The position numbers and the translations under genes were made by a program. Shown in pieces: positions 6,241 through 9,123 of a stretch of DNA of 9,123 nt (within the stretch, counting starts at the first letter, position 1; every line of letters starts with the position of its first letter). The DNA is taken from NCBI GenBank assembly GCA_903882335.1, contig CAIRWP010000228.1, positions 1-9,123 of the forward strand. The letters are read 5' to 3'. This DNA is from an uncultured Opitutia bacterium. Its GTDB lineage: Bacteria > Verrucomicrobiota > Verrucomicrobiia > Opitutales > UBA953. The notes under the pieces are model-generated. The model was given only the letters and a program-made list of their open reading frames with translations. It searched no databases and was not told the DNA's origin.

Positions 6241-6301
6241 TTATTTAAACTTGACCCTATTTATGTAATCATCAGTCATCTTATCAAGTTAAAAAAACGC
6301 C
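6241..6301. promoter_or_regulatory. AT-rich divergent promoter region between cobA and cysI
   Basis: This 61-bp gap is about 28% GC by hand count (17 of 61), against a strongly GC-rich surrounding. On the - strand TTGATA (6287-6282) and CATAAA (6265-6260), 16 bases apart, form a plausible sigma70-type promoter for the SUMT gene. On the + strand TTGACC (6251-6256) could be a -35 element for cysI, but no good -10 follows at the right distance. Both -35-like sequences sit in the arms of a perfect inverted repeat, AACTTGA (6248-6254) and TCAAGTT (6284-6290). A direct repeat TCATC-AG-TCATC occupies 6269-6280. A shared regulator binding here would link siroheme synthesis with sulfite reduction; this is inference. 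Confidence 0.6.
6260..6287 (-). promoter_or_regulatory. Putative sigma70-type promoter of the SUMT gene
   Basis: Read on the - strand: TTGATA (5 of 6 to the -35 consensus), a 16-base spacer, then CATAAA (4 of 6 to the -10 consensus). The start codon is 20 bases beyond the -10 element, leaving a short leader. Found by eye only. Confidence 0.45.
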
Positions 6302-8053
6302 ATGGATAAACCCTCCGAAAAGCCGCTCACCAAGAACGAGGTCATGAAGGCCGAAAAGCCCGACCTTTCCGGGACGATCCGCGAGACCCTCGCCAACCCT
6401 GCCGCCGACCGCTTCAGCGGTGACGACGAGCAGTTCATCAAATTCCACGGCATCTACCAGCAGGACGACCGCGACAAGCGCAAGGTCGCCAAGGAGTACT
6501 CGGTGATGGTCCGCACCCGCCAGACCGGCGGCATCGTCCCGGCCGCGCAGTACCTGGTCTACGACGAGCTCTCCGGTCGCTTCGCCAACGGCACCCTGCG
6601 CATCACCTCGCGCCAGACCTTCCAGTTCCACGGCGTCGCCCAGCAAGGCGTCGGCTCGCTCATCAAGTCGATCAACGAGGCCCTCTCCTCCACCCTCGCC
6701 ACCTGTGGCGACGTCAACCGCAACGTCACCGCGCCCTCGAACCCGGCCGTCGACGAGGTGACCCAGCAGATCGAGGACGACGCCTTCACGCTGACCCGCG
6801 CCCTGTTGCCGAAGACCACGGCCTACCACTCCATCTGGGTGGACGGTGTGCAGCTCGACCTCGGGCTGGGCGACAAGATCGCCAAGGCTCGCGCCTCCGT
6901 CGACCAGACCAACCCCTACCTGCCTCCGCCCGCCGACCATGATGACAGCGGCGCGCCGGTCGACCTCCTCTACGGCAAGACCTACCTGCCGCGTAAATTC
7001 AAGACCGGCTTCGCGCTCCCGCCGAACAACGACGTAGACATCTTCACCAACGACATGGGCTACGTCGCCATCGTCGAAGGCAGCAAGCTCGTCGGCTACA
7101 ACCTGCTCGTCGGCGGCGGCCTCGGCATGTCCCACGGCAACAAGGCGACCTACCCGCGCCTGGCCGACGTCATCGGCTTCCTCACCCGCGAGCAGGTCGT
7201 CGCCGTCGGCGAAGCCGTGATCAAGATCCACCGCGATTGGGGCGACCGCACCGACCGCAAGCACGCCCGCATCAAGTACGTGCTACAGGAAAAGGGCGTC
7301 GAGTGGTTCCGCGCCGAGCTCGCCACGCAGCTGGGTGCCGCGCTCCCGGCTGCCAAGCCGTTCCAGTTCAAGGGCCAGGGCGACGCCTTCGGCTGGGCCA
7401 AGCAGCGCGATGGCCACTGGTTCCTCGGACTCTTCATCGAAACCGGTCGCGTCAAGGACGCCGGCGATTACCGCCTCAAGACCGCCCTGCGCGTCATCGC
7501 CGAGCGCTTCAGCCCGACCTTCCGCCTGACCGCCACGCAGAACCTCATCCTCTCCGACGTGAAGGAAGCCGACAAGGGCGCGCTCGAGCAGGTGCTGCGC
7601 GACCATGGTTGCGGGATCGTCTTCAACCCCGGCCTCGTCAAGGGACGCGGTATGGCCTGCCCCGCCCTCCCGACCTGCGGCCTTTCGCTCGCGGAATCCG
7701 AGCGCGTGTTCCCGACCATCCTTGGTAAGCTCGAGGACGCCCAGGCGGCCGCCGGCTTCGGCGGCGAGGAACTCGTCGTCCGCATGACCGGTTGCCCCAA
7801 CGGCTGCGCCCGTCCGTACAACGCCGAAATCGGCTTCGTCGGCAAGGCCCCGGGCAAGTACAACCTCATGCTCGGCGGCAACCGCGAAGGCACGCGCCTC
7901 GCGCGCCTCTTCAAGGAATCCGTCCCGGCCGACGAGATCCCGGTCGTGGTCGGCGCCCTCTTCCAGCAGTACGCCAAGGAACGCAAGAACGGTCAGGCCT
8001 TCGGCGACTGGGTCGACCAGGCGTCCGTCTGGCCCGTCGCCCCGTCCGCCTAA
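6302..8053 (+). CDS. cysI: Assimilatory sulfite reductase, siroheme/4Fe-4S hemoprotein
   Basis: A 583-residue protein that reduces sulfite to sulfide with six electrons, using siroheme bridged to a 4Fe-4S cluster. The cluster ligands are Cys453 and Cys459 (ACPALPTC, CX5C) and Cys498 and Cys502 (GCPNGC, CX3C). The anion-binding residues of E. coli CysI have clear counterparts: Arg71 (VMVRTRQTGG), Arg140 (CGDVNRNV), Lys232 and Lys234 (YLPRKFKTGFALP). The start FHGIYQQDDRDKRK (48-61), the ITSRQTFQFHG segment (101-111), the YLPRKFK-PPNND-IF-ND run and the end GKAPGKYNLMLGGNREGTR (514-532) point to the CysI hemoprotein rather than nitrite reductase. The second cluster motif reads GCAR where E. coli has GCGR. 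No CysJ flavoprotein is adjacent, so the electron donor could be ferredoxin or a distant CysJ. It is 8 bp upstream of the APS reductase gene and they are likely co-transcribed. No Shine-Dalgarno sequence precedes the ATG. Confidence 0.94.
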   Translation: MDKPSEKPLTKNEVMKAEKPDLSGTIRETLANPAADRFSGDDEQFIKFHGIYQQDDRDKRKVAKEYSVMVRTRQTGGIVPAAQYLVYDELSGRFANGTLRITSRQTFQFHGVAQQGVGSLIKSINEALSSTLATCGDVNRNVTAPSNPAVDEVTQQIEDDAFTLTRALLPKTTAYHSIWVDGVQLDLGLGDKIAKARASVDQTNPYLPPPADHDDSGAPVDLLYGKTYLPRKFKTGFALPPNNDVDIFTNDMGYVAIVEGSKLVGYNLLVGGGLGMSHGNKATYPRLADVIGFLTREQVVAVGEAVIKIHRDWGDRTDRKHARIKYVLQEKGVEWFRAELATQLGAALPAAKPFQFKGQGDAFGWAKQRDGHWFLGLFIETGRVKDAGDYRLKTALRVIAERFSPTFRLTATQNLILSDVKEADKGALEQVLRDHGCGIVFNPGLVKGRGMACPALPTCGLSLAESERVFPTILGKLEDAQAAAGFGGEELVVRMTGCPNGCARPYNAEIGFVGKAPGKYNLMLGGNREGTRLARLFKESVPADEIPVVVGALFQQYAKERKNGQAFGDWVDQASVWPVAPSA

Positions 8054-8061
8054 GCCCGCTG

Positions 8062-8784
8062 ATGGCCGAGCTCGACCCAGCCCGTATCCCGGAACTCGAC
8101 ACCCGTCTCGCGACGCTGGCGCCGGTGGACCGTCTGCGCTGGGCCTACGAGACCTTCGGCGTGCGCGCCGGCATCGGCACGAGTTTCCAGCCCGCCGGCG
8201 TGGTCATCCTGCACCTCGCCAAGACCGCGGGTCTGCCGCTCCCGGCGTTCACGCTGAACACCGGCCTGCTCTTCCCGGAGACCCTGGAGTTCAAGGCGAA
8301 GCTCGAGGCGCACCTCGGCATCACGGTCGCGGAAGTGCTCCCGGCGCAGACCGTCGAACAGCAGGCCGCCCAGTACGGCGCCGAACTCTGGAAGCGTAAC
8401 CCGGAGAAGTGCTGCGAGCTCCGCAAGGTCGACTCGCTCGGCAAGAAACTCTTCGAACTCGATCTCTGGATCACCGGCATGCGCCGCGACCAGTCCGGCG
8501 AACGCGCCGCGACCCCGTTGCTCAGCCTCGCCGTCCGGCCCGACAACTCCGACGTCTGGAAGCTCAACCCGCTGGTCGACTGGAGCCGCGACCAAGTCTG
8601 GGCCTACCTCAAGGAACACGGTCTACCGCACAACGTCCTGCACGACCGCGGCTACCGCTCCATCGGTTGCCTGCCCTGCACCCAGCCCACCTCCGGCGGC
8701 GACGAGCGCGGCGGTCGCTGGCCCGGCTTCGATAAGAAGGAATGCGGCCTGCACACGAGGACCAAGAAAGGACTGGGCGGCTAG
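8062..8784 (+). CDS. cysH: Assimilatory adenylylsulfate (APS) reductase, iron-sulfur type
   Basis: A 240-residue member of the PAPS/APS reductase family (adenine nucleotide alpha hydrolase fold) which makes sulfite from activated sulfate. Four cysteines of the 4Fe-4S cluster are present: the tandem pair Cys117-Cys118 in KCCELRK and the CxxC pair Cys203-Cys206 in IGCLPCTQP. The catalytic Cys228 lies in KKECGLHT near the C-terminus. Cluster cysteines indicate the APS-using form, not the E. coli-type PAPS reductase, which lacks them. Other motifs: GTSFQPAGVVILHLA (39-53, nucleotide-binding loop), TLNTGLLFPETLEF (64-77), ITGMRRDQSGERA (137-149). The ATG at 8062 is chosen because it lies 8 bp after the cysI stop and gives the normal length; the open frame further upstream is inside cysI. 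Its TAG stop (8782-8784) lies at the edge of an inverted copy of the downstream repeat. A thioredoxin or glutathione donor is expected. Confidence 0.93.
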   Translation: MAELDPARIPELDTRLATLAPVDRLRWAYETFGVRAGIGTSFQPAGVVILHLAKTAGLPLPAFTLNTGLLFPETLEFKAKLEAHLGITVAEVLPAQTVEQQAAQYGAELWKRNPEKCCELRKVDSLGKKLFELDLWITGMRRDQSGERAATPLLSLAVRPDNSDVWKLNPLVDWSRDQVWAYLKEHGLPHNVLHDRGYRSIGCLPCTQPTSGGDERGGRWPGFDKKECGLHTRTKKGLGG

Positions 8785-8866
8785 CGGTTGGCGGGTAGGA
8801 AAACCGCCTCAATCCAAAACCGCCCTTCTTCCCTTCGCACCCTCTTCTCCTAACCGCCAACCGCTA
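8782..8866. repeat. Inverted repeat: reversed copy of the array heptamers at the cysH stop codon
   Basis: TAGCGGTTGGCGG (8782-8794) is the exact reverse complement of CCGCCAACCGCTA (8854-8866), a 13-bp pair. The right arm belongs to the AACCGCY heptamers of the tandem array; the left arm begins with the TAG stop codon of cysH. Shorter competing pairs exist inside, such as GCGGTT (8784-8789) with AACCGC (8802-8807). There is no T run, so no ordinary intrinsic terminator, although a 3'-end structure for the cysI-cysH transcript is possible. Confidence 0.75.
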
Positions 8867-9123
8867 ACCGTTTCCACCTTCCCTTCAGCCCCTCTGCGTT
8901 CCCAACCGCTAACCGCCAACCGCTTCCACCTTCCCTTCAGCCCCTCTGCGTTCCCAACCGCTAACCGCCAACCGCTTCCACCTTCCCTTCAGTCCCTCTG
9001 CGTTCCCAACCGCCAACCGCTTCCACCTTCCCTTCAGCCCCTCTGCGCTCCCAACCGCTAACCGCCAACCGCTTCCACCTTCCCTTCAGCCCCTCTGCGT
9101 TCCCAACCGCTAACCGCCAACCG
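8822..9123. repeat. Tandem array, 52-bp unit with nested 7-bp subrepeats (continues past window end)
   Basis: Five near-identical pyrimidine-rich units start with TTCCACC at 8872, 8924, 8976, 9021 and 9073. Steps are 52, 52, 45 and 52 bases, and the last unit reaches the window edge one base short. Each has a part with TTCCCTTCAGCCCCTCTGCG and then heptamers of the form AACCGCT or AACCGCC. The third unit lacks exactly one heptamer (45 = 52 - 7) and has T for C in CAGTCCC; the fourth has GCGCTCCC for GCGTTCCC. A diverged copy appears to precede them at about 8822-8871. The unit length is not a multiple of three and no credible reading frame covers it. With the inverted copy at 8782 this fills the whole gene-free stretch 8785-9123. 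Confidence 0.93.

Noticed and set aside
6241..6301. Cobalamin or SAM riboswitch before the SUMT or cysI genes
   Set aside because: At most 61 bp are available and no conserved riboswitch core is visible; the same holds for the 91 bp at 4402-4492.
6284..7264. Long open frame on the - strand (326 codons) opposite cysI
   Set aside because: It mirrors the cysI coding strand with strong third-position GC bias; its product is low in family signals and lies fully antisense to a certain gene.
6302..8053. Assignment of the hemoprotein as ferredoxin-nitrite reductase (nirA)
   Set aside because: The FHGIYQQDDRD start, the ACPALPTC cluster motif and the GKAPGKYNL-LGGNR end match CysI-type sulfite reductases; a ferredoxin donor cannot be excluded, but nitrite as main substrate is less likely.
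8609..8860. Small - strand open frame across the cysH end and the repeat start
   Set aside because: Arg-rich antisense frame with no recognisable motif; its 5' part is repeat DNA.
8822..9123. CRISPR array
   Set aside because: The units are contiguous and nearly identical over their whole length, with no unique spacers, and no cas gene is present.
8785..9123. G-quadruplex array on the - strand
   Set aside because: Each unit offers runs of GGG, GGGG and GGG plus GG only; folding is possible but cannot be judged by eye, so it is mentioned only within the repeat finding.

Overview
The window is GC-rich bacterial chromosome with tightly packed genes, strong G/C preference at third codon positions and almost no Shine-Dalgarno sequences. 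Together with the duplicated periplasmic thioredoxin-fold proteins, the Pro/Ala/Lys-rich protein tails and the style of the repeats, this suggests a Verrucomicrobiota-like bacterium (possibly Opitutae). That placement is inference: no rRNA or other phylogenetic marker lies in the window. No phage, transposase or CRISPR gene is seen.

Left part (1-2633, + strand): the Pro/Ala-rich tail of an upstream protein, an exported protein resembling LolA-like lipoprotein-sorting proteins, a Nif3/YbgI-type dimetal protein, and a short glutamyl-tRNA synthetase paralogue (glutamyl-Q tRNA(Asp) synthetase). They are spaced 6 bp, 2 bp and -1 bp apart and look like one transcription unit. Middle part (2657-4401, - strand): two tandem paralogous exported thioredoxin-fold proteins (WCGWC active site), ending in a clear intrinsic terminator at 2657-2682.

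Right part (4493-8784): an assimilatory sulfite reduction and siroheme module. A two-domain, membrane-anchored CbiX/SirB-like chelatase (+) converges on uroporphyrinogen-III C-methyltransferase (-). The latter is divergent from the sulfite reductase hemoprotein cysI (+), which is followed 8 bp later by an iron-sulfur APS reductase (cysH-type). The likely logic is: APS reductase makes sulfite; CysI reduces it to sulfide with siroheme and a 4Fe-4S cluster; SUMT and the chelatase supply siroheme. Precorrin-2 dehydrogenase, ATP sulfurylase and a CysJ flavoprotein are absent from the window.

The last 340 bases (8785-9123) hold no gene. They contain a pyrimidine-rich tandem repeat with a 52-bp unit and internal 7-bp subrepeats, running off the window edge and headed by an inverted copy that overlaps the cysH stop codon. 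The most notable points are this array, the chelatase whose N-terminal half has lost its catalytic histidines, and the two compact divergent promoter regions (4402-4492 and 6241-6301). I see no clearly novel multigene system.
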